DNA of 64,000 nt from Aeromonas taiwanensis (GCF_000820165.1 NZ_CDDD01000049.1:1-64000), one strand, 5' to 3'; numbered from the stretch's first letter, positions 54,243 through 63,176 are shown. Notes: generated by a model not told the origin, from the letters alone. Translations and numbers: made by a program.

Positions 54243-55268
54243 ATGATTCCCCAGCATGACTTTTTGGCCCTGACACGCCGCCACGAGTGGCAGCTTGATC
54301 CCTTCGCCTTCGATCTGCCTGATGGCACCAGAGTGAGCGTATGGGACACTGGTGTGCTCTGCCTGGAACCTGCCCATGGGGCAGGGGAGCTGCCGGGGGG
54401 GCGCAAGGATATCGTGCTCTCCTGCGGCATCCACGGCAACGAGACCGCTCCCATCGAGATCTGCAACCAGCTGCTGAGCCGGCTGCTCAGCGGGGAGCTC
54501 AGGGCCCGTCACCGGGTGCTGTTCCTCTTTGGCAACCCCGCAGCCATGAACCAGGGGCTGCGGGAGGTGGAAGAGAACATGAACCGGCTCTTCTCCGGCG
54601 CCCACAGCAGGGGGGAGGGGCTGTGCAACCGGGAGCGCATTCGCGCCATGCGCCTGGAGCAGTATGTGAGCCGCTTCTTTGCCAACCCGGCCAGGCCTCG
54701 CTATCACTACGATCTGCACACCGCCATCCGCGGCTCGCGCCACGAGAAGTTTGCCGTCTATCCCTTCCCCCACGAGCGCCCGCACTGCAAGGAGCAGGTG
54801 CGCTTCCTCGGGGCCTGTGGCGTACGCACCATACTGCTTTCGAGCGGTCCGACCACCACCTTCAGCTATTACAGCTCGCACCAGCACGGCGCCCATGCCT
54901 TCACCGTGGAGCTGGGCAAGGTACGCCCCTTCGGCGAGAACGACATGACCCGTTTCATCGAGGCGCGCCAGGCGTTGCAGGAGCTGGTGACCCAGGACGA
55001 GGTGCAGCTCGAACCCTGGCAGGCGGATGACTTCACTATCTTTGCCATCGATCGCGTGATCAACAAGCAGTCGGCCCAGTTCCGCTTCCTGTTTGCCAGC
55101 GACGTGGACAATTTCACCGAGTTTCCCCAGGGGTTTGTGCTGGCCGAAGACGGGGATCTGCAATACAAGGTAGAAAAACCGCGGGAGGCGGTGGTCTTCC
55201 CCAACGCCAACGTGGCCATCGGCCAGCGCACCATGCTGCTGGTGGTGCCTACCCGCTTGTGGGAGTGA
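54243..55268 (+). CDS. astE: Succinylglutamate desuccinylase
   Basis: The last step of the arginine succinyltransferase (AST) pathway: hydrolysis of N-succinylglutamate to succinate and glutamate. The 341-aa zinc enzyme matches AstE: CGIHGNETAPIEICNQLL with the zinc ligands His and Glu, LFGNPAAMNQGLREVEENMN, HYDLHTAIRGSRHEKFAVYP with the third ligand His, and HAFTVELGKV with the catalytic Glu. ATG 54243 is chosen with GAGGG 8 bp upstream; an in-frame GTG at 54234 is possible. It stands alone here, apart from the other ast genes. Confidence 0.93.
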   Translation: MIPQHDFLALTRRHEWQLDPFAFDLPDGTRVSVWDTGVLCLEPAHGAGELPGGRKDIVLSCGIHGNETAPIEICNQLLSRLLSGELRARHRVLFLFGNPAAMNQGLREVEENMNRLFSGAHSRGEGLCNRERIRAMRLEQYVSRFFANPARPRYHYDLHTAIRGSRHEKFAVYPFPHERPHCKEQVRFLGACGVRTILLSSGPTTTFSYYSSHQHGAHAFTVELGKVRPFGENDMTRFIEARQALQELVTQDEVQLEPWQADDFTIFAIDRVINKQSAQFRFLFASDVDNFTEFPQGFVLAEDGDLQYKVEKPREAVVFPNANVAIGQRTMLLVVPTRLWE

Positions 55269-55355
55269 CTCGGGTCTGCCTTCTCGAGGCAAACCCGCGT
55301 CCCGGGCGGACGACAGCTCCGCTCTTCGGGGAGAAGTGATCCCGAACTCACTCTG

Positions 55356-55381
55356 GAAGGGAGCCTGAATAGGCTCCCTTC
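55356..55381 (+). terminator. astE terminator
   Basis: GAAGGGAGCCT and AGGCTCCCTTC pair around GAAT, followed by a short T-rich TACGTTTCT stretch, 88 bp after the stop. A second, weaker hairpin precedes it near 55300-55335. Confidence 0.7.
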
Positions 55382-55538
55382 TACGTTTCTGCTCGCCGAA
55401 AATTCACTGCCTTTCAGAAATTAAAGAAGTTTCTACTGGTCTTACCTGGCTGAATCTCATTGCCCTTTGATTAACATTCTATTTACATTCTAAGGGTCAC
55501 CTCATGGTGGTGACGATGACAACGGCAAGGAGCCAGTT

Positions 55539-56630
55539 ATGACCCATGTCGACATCCCCTTCCTTCGTTACCTCGATGAGGAGGGGCGCCCGGTCGCAAC
55601 ACTGCCGACCTGGCTGGACAAGGCGATACTGCACACCTTCTACCGCAACATGGTGATGGTGCGCAGCTACGACAAGAAAGCGATTGCACTGCAGCGGACC
55701 GGCAAGCTCGGCACTTTCCCCTCCCACCTCGGTGCCGAGGCGGTAGGGATAGGGGTCGGTCTCGCCATGCAGCCCCAGGATGTCTATGTGCCCTACTATC
55801 GGGACATGCCCACCCTCTACGTGCGTGGGGTACCCATGGAGCAGAACCTGCAGTACTGGGGCGGGGATGAGAGGGGCAGCGTCTTTTACAAGGCCGATGG
55901 CGAGCTGTCGGAAGATCTGCCCATCTGTGTGCCCATCGCGACCCAGATCACCCACGCCGCCGGGGTGGCGGCCGCCTTCAAGCTGCGCAACCAGCCCAGG
56001 GTGGCCGTGGTCACCATCGGCGATGGCGGCACCTCCAAGGGGGACTTCCTCGAGGGGCTCAACTGCGCCGGTGTCTGGCATCTCCCCATGGTGATGATCA
56101 TCAACAACAACCAGTGGGCCATCTCGGTGCCCCGCAAGCTGCAGTCGAGCGCCCCGACCCTGGCCCAGAAAGGGATAGGGGCCGGGGTGCGCAGCATCCA
56201 GGTCGACGGCAACGATGTGGTGGCCGTCTTCGATGCGACCCGCACCGCCATCGAGCGTGCCCGCAGTGGCAAGGGGCCGACCCTCATCGAGGCGGTCAGC
56301 TACCGGCTCGGGGATCACACCACCGCCGACGATGCGACCCGTTATCGCGACGGCGCCGAGGTGGAAGCCGCCTGGGCCAAGGAGCCTGTCAAGCGGCTGC
56401 GCCAGTTCATGGCCGGGCAGGGGTGGTGGGATGAAGCGCTGGAGCAGGAGTTGCTGGCGGAGGCAAGCCGGGAAGTCGAGCGCGCCGTCGCCGCCTATGA
56501 GGCCGTTGCGCCCCAGGCGCCGGAAACCCTGCTGGACTACCAGTTTGCCGAGCTGCCGAAGGACTATCGCGCCCAGCGTCGGCGCATCATCGCCAAGGGC
56601 ATGCAACAGCATGGCGGGGAGGAAGCATGA
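55539..56630 (+). CDS. 2-oxoacid dehydrogenase E1 alpha (pyruvate/branched-chain type)
   Basis: The alpha subunit (363 aa) of a heterotetrameric TPP-dependent E1. The TPP/Mg site is GDGGTSKGDFLEGLNCAGVW (161-180) with NNN at 189-191, and the phosphorylation-loop-like YRLGDHTTADDATRYRD is present. It resembles PdhA/BkdA of Gram-positive-like complexes (LQRTGKLGTFPSHLGAEAVG) rather than the homodimeric AceE of enterobacteria. The substrate, pyruvate or branched-chain 2-oxoacids, cannot be settled by eye. ATG 55539 has AAGGAG 6 bp before. It overlaps E1 beta by 4 bp. Confidence 0.92.
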   Translation: MTHVDIPFLRYLDEEGRPVATLPTWLDKAILHTFYRNMVMVRSYDKKAIALQRTGKLGTFPSHLGAEAVGIGVGLAMQPQDVYVPYYRDMPTLYVRGVPMEQNLQYWGGDERGSVFYKADGELSEDLPICVPIATQITHAAGVAAAFKLRNQPRVAVVTIGDGGTSKGDFLEGLNCAGVWHLPMVMIINNNQWAISVPRKLQSSAPTLAQKGIGAGVRSIQVDGNDVVAVFDATRTAIERARSGKGPTLIEAVSYRLGDHTTADDATRYRDGAEVEAAWAKEPVKRLRQFMAGQGWWDEALEQELLAEASREVERAVAAYEAVAPQAPETLLDYQFAELPKDYRAQRRRIIAKGMQQHGGEEA

Positions 56631-57613
56631 GTGATATGACGTTGCTCGAGGCCGTCAATCTGGCGTTGCACCACGAGATGGAACACGACCCCGACGTGGT
56701 GGTGCTGGGAGAGGACGTGGGGGTCAACGGTGGGGTGTTTCGTGCCACCGTGGGCCTGCGCGACAAGTTCGGCTTCAAGCGGGTGATAGACACGCCGCTG
56801 GCGGAGGGGCTGATCGCCGGGGTGGCGGTGGGCATGGCGACCCAGGGGCTCAAGCCCGTCGCCGAGTTCCAGTTCCAGGGGTTCATCTTCCCCGGCATGG
56901 AGCAGATCGTCTGCCAGGCGGCACGCATGCGCAACCGCACCCGTGGCCGCCTCACCTGCCCCATCGTATACCGCTCGCCCTATGGCGCCGGCATCCATTC
57001 CCCCGAACACCACAGCGAGAGCGTGGAGGCGTTGTTTGCCCACATCCCAGGGCTCAGGGTGGTCATCCCCTCCAGCCCGAGACGGGCCTATGGCCTGCTG
57101 CTCTCGGCCATTCGCGACCCGGATCCTGTGCTCTTCTTCGAGCCTGATCGCATCTATCGTTCCATGAAGTCGGACGTGGTGGATGACGGCGTCGGCCTGC
57201 CCCTGGATGTCTGTTTCACTCTGAGGCCGGGTCGGGATCTGACCGTGGTCGCCTGGGGGGCCTGCATCCAGGAGGTGATGCGGGCAGCCGCGCAGCTGGC
57301 GGAGCAGGACATCCAGTGCGAGGTGCTGGATCTCGCCACCATCAAGCCGCTGGACATGGAGACCATCCTGACCTCGGTACGCAAGACCGGGCGTCTGCTG
57401 GTGGTGCACGAGGCCTGTGGCAGCTTCGGGGTGGGCGCCGAGATAGTGGCGCGGGTGACCGAAGAAGTGCTCACTAGCCTTAAGGCGCCTCCCAGGAGGT
57501 TGACCGGGGTGGATGCCGCCGTCCCCTACTATCGCAACGAGGAGTATTACCTCATCACCGAGCAGGATATCGCGGATGCGGCTCGCCAGCTGATGGAGAA
57601 CAAATGGCTATGA
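56627..57613 (+). CDS. 2-oxoacid dehydrogenase E1 beta
   Basis: The 328-aa beta subunit of the same E1. It has the transketolase-like pyrimidine domain (ALHHEMEHDPDVVVLGEDVG, FGFKRVIDTPLAEGLIAGVA, EFQFQGFIFPGMEQIVCQAA) and the C-terminal transketolase domain (LTVVAWGACIQEVMRAAAQL, EVLDLATIKPLDMETILTSV, GRLLVVHEACGSFGVGAEIV). With E1 alpha it binds TPP and decarboxylates the 2-oxoacid, then loads the acyl group onto E2 lipoyl-lysine. It overlaps E1 alpha (ATGA), and E2 begins 94 bp later. Confidence 0.94.
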   Translation: MSDMTLLEAVNLALHHEMEHDPDVVVLGEDVGVNGGVFRATVGLRDKFGFKRVIDTPLAEGLIAGVAVGMATQGLKPVAEFQFQGFIFPGMEQIVCQAARMRNRTRGRLTCPIVYRSPYGAGIHSPEHHSESVEALFAHIPGLRVVIPSSPRRAYGLLLSAIRDPDPVLFFEPDRIYRSMKSDVVDDGVGLPLDVCFTLRPGRDLTVVAWGACIQEVMRAAAQLAEQDIQCEVLDLATIKPLDMETILTSVRKTGRLLVVHEACGSFGVGAEIVARVTEEVLTSLKAPPRRLTGVDAAVPYYRNEEYYLITEQDIADAARQLMENKWL

Positions 57614-57707
57614 CGTTGCAAGGATGTCTGCGAGCAGGCGGCCGGGCAACGCCCCGCCATGAATGCTGTCAACTTTTGGTGATGTCTCTGCGGATGGAGA
57701 ACGGGTC

Positions 57708-58808
57708 ATGAAATTTTTCAAATTACCGGATCTGGGTGAAGGACTGGCCGAGGCCGAGATCGTCGAATGGAAGGTGAGTGCCGGCGATACCGTGAGTGTC
57801 GATCAGGTGCTGTTGTCGGTGGAGACCGCCAAGGCGCTGGTGGATGTGCCCTCGCCGGTGGCAGGGGTGATCGCCCGGCTGTGCGGTCAGGAGGGGGATA
57901 TCCTGCACATCGGCGCCCCCCTGGTGGAATTCGAGGGGGGCGAGGATGACGGTACCGTCGTGGGCAAGGTGAGCTCCCATCAGCAGCACATCGAGGATCA
58001 CTTCGTGGTGGGCGCCATGACCCCAGGTGGCAGCCTGGTGCAAGCCATGCCTGCGGTGCGCCTGCTGGCGCAGAAGCTGGGGCTGGACATCGACAGGATC
58101 AAGGGTAGTGGCAACGCTGGCATGGTGACCGAGCAGGACGTGCAGAGCGCCTTCGAGGCCCAGCAGGAGAGCGGCAACGAATTCCTCAAGGGATCGCGGC
58201 GGGCCATGGCCAAGGCAATGGAGCTTTCCCACCAGACTGTGGTGCCGGTCAGCATCACGGACGAGGTGGACTTGCGCCACTGGCGGGCTGACGAAGACGT
58301 GACGGTGCGCCTCATCAAGGCAATCGGGGTCGCCTGTCGGGCCGAGCCCTCCATGAATGCGTGGTTTGACGGGGATACCCTGTCACGGCGCCTGTTCAAG
58401 GAGGTCAACGTGGCCATTGCGGTGGATTCCAGGCACGGGCTCTATGTGCCGGTGATGGAGAATGTGGCAGAGCGGGGCAGGGCTGACATCCGCCAGGGGC
58501 TGGATCGGATGATCGCCGACGTGAAGGCGCGGGCCGTGCCGCGGGAGATGCTGCAGGGGGCGACCATCACGCTCACCAACTTCGGCGCCATCGCGGGCCG
58601 TTACGCCAGCCCCATCGTCACGCCACCCCAGGTGGCCATCATAGGGGCGGGCAAATTGTTCGAGAAGGTGGTGTTCGTGCACGGTGAAGCGCGTCCGGTC
58701 AGGGCACTGCCGCTGTCGATGACGTTCGATCACCGGGCCTGTACCGGCGGCGAGGCGGCACGCTTCCTCAAAGCCCTGGTTCAGGCACTGGAATCTGCGG
58801 AGGTATAA
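57708..58808 (+). CDS. Dihydrolipoamide acyltransferase E2
   Basis: The 366-aa E2 core. It has a single lipoyl domain at residues 1-78 with Lys42 in ETAKALVDV, a peripheral-subunit-binding domain at about 108-140 (AVRLLAQKLGLDIDRIKGSG) and a catalytic acyltransferase domain from about 160. The usual active-site HxxxDG reads HRACTGG (after SMTFD), so the aspartate is replaced by threonine; this is odd but seen in some related E2s. No E3 (lpd) gene is in this operon, so a shared lipoamide dehydrogenase from elsewhere would be needed. ATG 57708; a terminator follows directly. Confidence 0.9.
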   Translation: MKFFKLPDLGEGLAEAEIVEWKVSAGDTVSVDQVLLSVETAKALVDVPSPVAGVIARLCGQEGDILHIGAPLVEFEGGEDDGTVVGKVSSHQQHIEDHFVVGAMTPGGSLVQAMPAVRLLAQKLGLDIDRIKGSGNAGMVTEQDVQSAFEAQQESGNEFLKGSRRAMAKAMELSHQTVVPVSITDEVDLRHWRADEDVTVRLIKAIGVACRAEPSMNAWFDGDTLSRRLFKEVNVAIAVDSRHGLYVPVMENVAERGRADIRQGLDRMIADVKARAVPREMLQGATITLTNFGAIAGRYASPIVTPPQVAIIGAGKLFEKVVFVHGEARPVRALPLSMTFDHRACTGGEAARFLKALVQALESAEV

Positions 58809-58811
58809 GCG

Positions 58812-58840
58812 TTTGTACCCTGCCTCTGGCAGGGTACAAA
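58812..58840. terminator. Terminator of the E1-E2 operon
   Basis: TTTGTACCCTGCC and GGCAGGGTACAAA form a 13-bp perfect stem around TCT, followed by TTTG, 3 bp after the E2 stop. It is symmetric and could act on both strands. Confidence 0.92.
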
Positions 58841-58844
58841 TTTG

Positions 58845-58873
58845 TTTGCGTAATCGACAAAGGGACGTATAAT
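58845..58873 (+). promoter_or_regulatory. Putative cold-shock gene promoter and long leader
   Basis: TATAAT at 58868-58873 with a poor -35 (TTTGCG, 58845-58850, 17-bp spacer). Transcription starting near 58880 would give a ~135-nt 5' leader before the csp ATG at 59016, typical of cspA-type genes whose leader refolds in the cold. Confidence 0.5.
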
Positions 58874-59015
58874 CTCAACCAGCTTGAAAGGGCGATAGTT
58901 ATGTCAATGAATATGATGTTTTGCATCTTTTCCTGTTGTTCATAAGTTAATCCCGTTTTTTGAGCTTTATCCGCTGAAAAGCATAAGTAATTATTTTGAA
59001 TACAGGTTTAAAGAT

Positions 59016-59225
59016 ATGTCCAACATGATCACCGGTACCGTCAAGTTCTTCAACGAAACCAAAGGCTTTGGCTTCATTCAGCAAGAAAACGGCCCGGACG
59101 TTTTCGTTCACTTCAGCGCCATCCAAGGTAACGGCTTCCGTACCCTGGCTGAAGGTCAGCGCGTACAGTTCTCTGTGACCCAAGGTCAGAAAGGCCCGCA
59201 GGCTGAGAACGTAACTGCTCTGTAA
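59016..59225 (+). CDS. Cold-shock protein, CspA family
   Basis: A 69-aa single-domain OB-fold protein: [20 protein letters not shown] contains RNP1 (KGFGFI), DVFVHFSAI is RNP2, and it ends [10 protein letters not shown]. The family binds single-stranded RNA/DNA and melts RNA structure. It resembles CspE/CspA more than CspD (no CspD-like C-terminal extension). ATG 59016 gives [10 protein letters not shown]. It has its own long leader and a strong terminator at 59243, so it is monocistronic. Confidence 0.96.
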   Translation: MSNMITGTVKFFNETKGFGFIQQENGPDVFVHFSAIQGNGFRTLAEGQRVQFSVTQGQKGPQAENVTAL

Positions 59226-59242
59226 TTCTTACAGAATTTAAG

Positions 59243-59277
59243 AAAGCCGTGGTACCTCTGGTGCCACGGCTTTTTGT
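59243..59277 (+). terminator. csp terminator
   Basis: AAAGCCGTGGTACC pairs with GGTGCCACGGCTTT around TCT (one G-U pair), followed by TTG-TTTT, 17 bp after the csp stop. Confidence 0.94.
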
Positions 59278-59307
59278 TTTGTGGCATCTTTATTACATCC
59301 CCTTGCC

Positions 59308-59625
59308 ATGGCCCTCACTATGCTCCCATCACTCCTCTTGACCCTGACGCTGCTCAATCCCGTCAATGCCCAGATGGCGGATCCTGTTGCCCGCGATGCC
59401 GTGTCCGTATGTCAGCAATTCGTTCAGGTCAGGCTGGGAGAGGCGACGCTGCCGGAAGAGGTGAAGGCACGGCCCGTACCAAAACGGGCGGGTGAGTGGC
59501 TGATCGATGGCAAGATAAAAGGACCCGAAGGTCCTTTGCTGTTTGCCTGTCTGCTGCGCCAGGGGGAGCACTGGGAGTTGCTAAACTTCTCGCTCTGGGC
59601 GCCGCAAGAACTCAACTCGGCTTGA
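59308..59625 (+). CDS. Small secreted hypothetical protein
   Basis: A 105-aa protein with a signal peptide (ALTMLPSLLLTLTLLNPVNA, cleavage after NA) and a mature part with two cysteines (VSVCQQFVQVRLG; LLFACLLRQG), which might form a disulfide. The family is not recognised. An in-frame GTG at 59281 overlaps the csp terminator, so ATG 59308 is preferred, though no strong ribosome-binding site is seen. The end overlaps the convergent gene at 59612-59860 by 14 bp. Confidence 0.6.
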   Translation: MALTMLPSLLLTLTLLNPVNAQMADPVARDAVSVCQQFVQVRLGEATLPEEVKARPVPKRAGEWLIDGKIKGPEGPLLFACLLRQGEHWELLNFSLWAPQELNSA

Positions 59626-59860
59626 GTGCGGCCAGCAGGTGCTGGAGATGTTCCAGCATGGTCATCCCGAAGGGGGTCAGATAGCCGCCATCGGTGGCGC
59701 TGATGAGGCCCTGGTTGTGCAGACGCTCCGCCGCCTGGCACAACTCGCTGGACATGTCGCTGCGCAGCTTGATCCCCTGGCTCATGTTTGCCGGATCAAA
59801 GCATGCCAGTATTTTCAGCTCATTCACAAAATCGTCAGAAACCTGGTTGATCCCACTCAT
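59612..59860 (-). CDS. Conserved small protein, TIGR02647-like
   Basis: An 82-aa soluble protein resembling the TIGR02647 family: NELKILACFDPANMSQGIKL, AERLHNQGLISATDGGYLTP and GMTMLEHLQHLLA. The family is conserved in gamma-proteobacteria and of unknown function; the pattern suggests a small winged-helix-like fold. ATG 59860 has AAGGAG 9 bp before. It overlaps the secreted-protein gene tail to tail. Confidence 0.75.
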   Translation of the reverse strand: MSGINQVSDDFVNELKILACFDPANMSQGIKLRSDMSSELCQAAERLHNQGLISATDGGYLTPFGMTMLEHLQHLLAALKPS

Positions 59861-60108
59861 GGATGCACTCCTTAACGCTAAAGATGTATGCAACCTAGCA
59901 TCCCCGGTGCCACTTTAGTGGGCGCTGGCTCAAACTATTGGTCTTTATCGGGACCCGTGCGGCGAGAACGCTGCTTTTTTGGGCTGTGACATGCCGCTCG
60001 CCGGGTGGGCGGGGCAGGGCCCGAGTCCCCCCAAACATGATAGAATGGGTTCTCGTTTACTCCCATGGCCGGGTATGAAGCCGGGTCATTCAGTTCAAGG
60101 CGCGTCTC

Positions 60109-60666
60109 ATGACAACTGTCACTCTGGTATCTCTGCTGCACTCCCTGGGCCCCCGTTTTCCCGTCTACGCCCCGTCCTTGCTGCTGCCCTTGCTCGATGG
60201 GCATCAGGGGGATCTCTGGTTGCCACCCATCGAGGGGGAGGATGTCGGTGCCCTGCGCCAACATGCCAAGGGGAAGGCAGCTCAGAGCCTGGCGCCGCTG
60301 GCGGCGGGCTGGTGTGACTTTGCACTCTCTGACGGGGGGGATGCGCCCGAACTCGAGGCGCTGGCGAGCTACGATGAGGAGATGCTGGACAACCTGCTGA
60401 TGTACTGGCGCTACCCGGACAAGATAAACAGCCCGATCACCGATAACCTGTTCGAGCTGCGCCGGGAGGTGGTGGATGAGGCTTATGGCGCCAGACTGGC
60501 GGGGGCCTGGCAACAGCAACAGCAGGCGCGGCTCGGGCAGATCATGGAAGGGGCGCGGGCCGGGCGCGATCAACTCTGTTTCGTGGAGGTGGAGTCCGCC
60601 TACTGGCTGCGGCAGCAGTTGATGGAGCTGGACGGCATCACCCTGGTGACGCCGACCCTGGAATGA
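60109..60666 (+). CDS. Hypothetical protein, 185 aa
   Basis: I do not recognise this family. The protein is soluble, acidic and rich in Leu and Trp, with no signal peptide or membrane segment. Notable stretches are HQGDLWLPPIEGEDVGAL, MLDNLLMYWRYPDKINSP and ITDNLFELRREVVDEAYGAR. GC content and codon use match core genes. ATG 60109 follows AAGG at suitable spacing. It precedes the DUF2750 gene by 80 bp on the same strand, so co-transcription is possible. Confidence 0.7.
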   Translation: MTTVTLVSLLHSLGPRFPVYAPSLLLPLLDGHQGDLWLPPIEGEDVGALRQHAKGKAAQSLAPLAAGWCDFALSDGGDAPELEALASYDEEMLDNLLMYWRYPDKINSPITDNLFELRREVVDEAYGARLAGAWQQQQQARLGQIMEGARAGRDQLCFVEVESAYWLRQQLMELDGITLVTPTLE

Positions 60667-60746
60667 GGCGCCGACGTGTCTCCTGCTGGACAAGGCGACG
60701 GCAAGATGTGAACATGTCGCCCTTTATTGAATGAGAGACTTGACCG

Positions 60747-61139
60747 ATGAGCTATGAACTTAGCGACACCGAGCGCAATGCCGCGCTGCAACTGAACGCC
60801 GACTACCGCTTTGATCACTTCATCAGCAAGCTGGTCGAGCATGAAGAGCTGTTTGTCCTGACCGACGAACACGGCGTCATGATGCTGACCACCGAAGAGG
60901 AAGACTGCATCCCGGTGTGGCCGCACCCCGACTACGCCAAGGCCTGGGCCGAAGGCGAGTGGGCCGAGTGCAAGCCGCAGTCCATCACCCTGAAGGTGTG
61001 GCTGGATCGCTGGGTGGACGGCATGGAGCAGGACGAGCTGTGTGTCGCCGTGTTCCCGACGCCGGATCAGGAAGGTATCGTGCTGGATCCGGCCGACGTG
61101 GCCGACGCCATCGCCCAGAAGCAGGCCAAGCGCGGCTGA
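60747..61139 (+). CDS. DUF2750 family protein
   Basis: A 130-aa protein with the DUF2750 pattern: RFDHFISKLVEHEELFVLTD, EEEDCIPVWPHPDYAKAWAE and FPTPDQEGIVLDPADVADAI near the C-terminus. It is soluble and acidic. The family is widespread in gamma-proteobacteria and uncharacterised; proteins with this pattern are often linked to immunity (SUKH/SseB-like) folds, but I see no toxin gene next to it. ATG 60747. A terminator follows at 61175. Confidence 0.85.
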   Translation: MSYELSDTERNAALQLNADYRFDHFISKLVEHEELFVLTDEHGVMMLTTEEEDCIPVWPHPDYAKAWAEGEWAECKPQSITLKVWLDRWVDGMEQDELCVAVFPTPDQEGIVLDPADVADAIAQKQAKRG

Positions 61140-61174
61140 TATTCCTCCGCTTGTCGCTGCAACCCTGATTGCAG

Positions 61175-61206
61175 AAAGACCCCGCCAATGTGCGGGGTCT
61201 TTTGTT
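61175..61206 (+). terminator. Terminator after the DUF2750 gene
   Basis: AAAGACCCCGC and GCGGGGTCTTT pair around CAATGT, followed by TGTTTG, 36 bp after the stop. The A-rich left side lets it also serve the convergent yejA-like gene. Confidence 0.92.
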
Positions 61207-61235
61207 TGTGGCGCGGCCAGGCTGCGCAAGCCGCC

Positions 61236-63086
61236 TCATTTCTGCTGATAGGTGGTATCAATCCGGGTGACAGGCGGGAAGGTCTGGCCTGACTTGATGG
61301 CGGCCCGGGTCTGCGTCTTTGCCTCTTCATCGATCCAGAGCAGGCCGCCGTAGCTGTAGCCGCTGTTGCCGCCGTCCAGCGGCCAGTAGAGCAGATCACT
61401 CTGGGGCGTGGCCGGCACCTTGGGCAGTCGTACCCAGCGCCAGGCACCGGCCCGGGTATAGGGGACCTGGTAGGCGGGGACGAAACTGGCGAGCTCATAG
61501 AGCCGCTGCTGGATCTGGCGCGAGAGCTCGGCCTTCTTGTCGAAGTCGAAGGCCTTGTCGTACTGCTCCACCAGGGCCGAGATGGCATCATCGTCGATGT
61601 TCATGATGTTGTTGGTCTGGGGCTTGTTGGCGTTGACCTTGTGGAAGAACTCCCAATAGGCGGGGTAGCGGCCACCGCTCCAGGCCATCCAGGCGCTCTG
61701 GTGTTTCTTCTCCAGCATGGATTTGAAGCCGGCTGAGGCATCCATCAGGTTCAGCTCCAGATTGAGCCCCGCCTTCTTCGCCTCTTCCCGCAGCAGGGTC
61801 AGGCGCTGGGCGTGCTCCGGCGTGGTGTAAGTGATGGTCAGGCTCAGGGGCTGGCCCTTGTCGTTCTGCAGGATCCCGTCCGGCCCGGTTTTGGTGAAGC
61901 CCGCCTTGGCGAAATATTCCCGCGCCAGCTTGGGATCGAAGGGGCGTGCCTTGATGTCGGTGTTGGTGAAGGCCCCCTGGCCAGAACCATAGGTGTTGAG
62001 GCGCTGGTAATCCCCCCGCAGCAGGGTCTCGAGCATCTTGTCGAAGGCGAGGGCATGCTGGATGCCGAGGCGCACGTCGAGAGACGACAGCAAGGGGTCT
62101 GCGGTGTTGAGGTAGAGCCCCATGGGGGGCTGGGGCGTCTGGTTGTAGAACCAGAGCCGTTCGATATAGCCCTTCTCGAATTCGGCGGTCTTGCTCTTGT
62201 CATGCCACCAGTTGGGCATGGTCAGCGGGAAGGTATCCAGCTCGCCGCGCAGGAAGTGCTGCCAGGCGATGTTCTGGTCCCTGAGCACCTTGATCTCGAT
62301 GCGATCCGGGTTGAAGCGGTGCTGGAAATAGCGCTCCCCGTCCCCCCACCAGTCCTTGATCCGGTTGAAGGTGACCGACTTGCCCTTCTTCACCTCGCCG
62401 ATCCGGTAGGCGCCGGTGACCGGCAGCACCTTCCAGTTGTACTCCTTGACCCAGTTGGCGGTGAGCTTGATGGCGTGGCTGGGCTCCGGGCTGAAGGGCA
62501 GGGATTCCAGCAAATCTTCCCGACTCTTCTCCGTACCGCTGGTGATGGCGAGGGTATGGTCGTCGAACTTGGTCACCTCGCTTATCTGGGTGCTGTAGTA
62601 GTTGTTGTACCAGGGGTCGTTGATCTCCTTGCTGCGCATCATCTTGAGGGTGAAGACCCAGTCGTCGGCGGTCACGGGCTGGCCATCCGACCAGCGTGCC
62701 TTGGGGTTGATGCGAAAATAGAGGGTCTTGTGATCGCTTCCGAAGGCCCACTGGTTGGCGAGCATGGGGAGGGGATTGCCGGTCACGGGGTGGGTGCTCA
62801 GGAGCGGCAGATTGGTCTCCCTCACATAGCCCGCGAAGCCGCCGTTGGAGTCGGGCCCGTACTTGCGCAGGGTGAGGGGGAAACTCGACATGAACTCATG
62901 GAAGGTCCCCCCCCGTCTGGCGTCGGGGTCGGCATAGACGGGATCGGTGTCGTTGCTCTCCCACTTGAGATCCGCAGGCAGGGTGGCACTCCAGCCGAAG
63001 GTGCTCCAGCACAGGGGCAGCACGATGGCCGTGACCCGCAGGGCGCAGGGTAAAGAGGGAATGATCGAAGGTGACGGGTGACGCAT
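61236..63086 (-). CDS. yejA: Extracellular solute-binding protein, YejA-like (family 5)
   Basis: A 616-aa periplasmic oligopeptide-type binding protein, similar in length and sequence to E. coli YejA (604 aa), which supports uptake of peptides and microcin C. It has a signal peptide (residues 1-34, cleavage near WSA), then RRGGTFHEFMSSFPLTLRKY, RINPKARWSDGQPVTADDWV, a family-5 signature, and SLTITYTTPEHAQRL. The yejB, yejE and yejF transporter genes are not beside it in this window, so it either works with a distant transporter or is an orphan receptor. ATG 63086 with AGGAC upstream. Confidence 0.88.
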   Translation of the reverse strand: MRHPSPSIIPSLPCALRVTAIVLPLCWSTFGWSATLPADLKWESNDTDPVYADPDARRGGTFHEFMSSFPLTLRKYGPDSNGGFAGYVRETNLPLLSTHPVTGNPLPMLANQWAFGSDHKTLYFRINPKARWSDGQPVTADDWVFTLKMMRSKEINDPWYNNYYSTQISEVTKFDDHTLAITSGTEKSREDLLESLPFSPEPSHAIKLTANWVKEYNWKVLPVTGAYRIGEVKKGKSVTFNRIKDWWGDGERYFQHRFNPDRIEIKVLRDQNIAWQHFLRGELDTFPLTMPNWWHDKSKTAEFEKGYIERLWFYNQTPQPPMGLYLNTADPLLSSLDVRLGIQHALAFDKMLETLLRGDYQRLNTYGSGQGAFTNTDIKARPFDPKLAREYFAKAGFTKTGPDGILQNDKGQPLSLTITYTTPEHAQRLTLLREEAKKAGLNLELNLMDASAGFKSMLEKKHQSAWMAWSGGRYPAYWEFFHKVNANKPQTNNIMNIDDDAISALVEQYDKAFDFDKKAELSRQIQQRLYELASFVPAYQVPYTRAGAWRWVRLPKVPATPQSDLLYWPLDGGNSGYSYGGLLWIDEEAKTQTRAAIKSGQTFPPVTRIDTTYQQK

Positions 63087-63176
63087 GTCCTTGCTCTCCT
63101 GATGATGGCGTCCTGCCGGAATAATGGGTCGGGCCCAAGAGGGCCTGACCCATGATGGGAAGTTTCCCGGGTGAGG

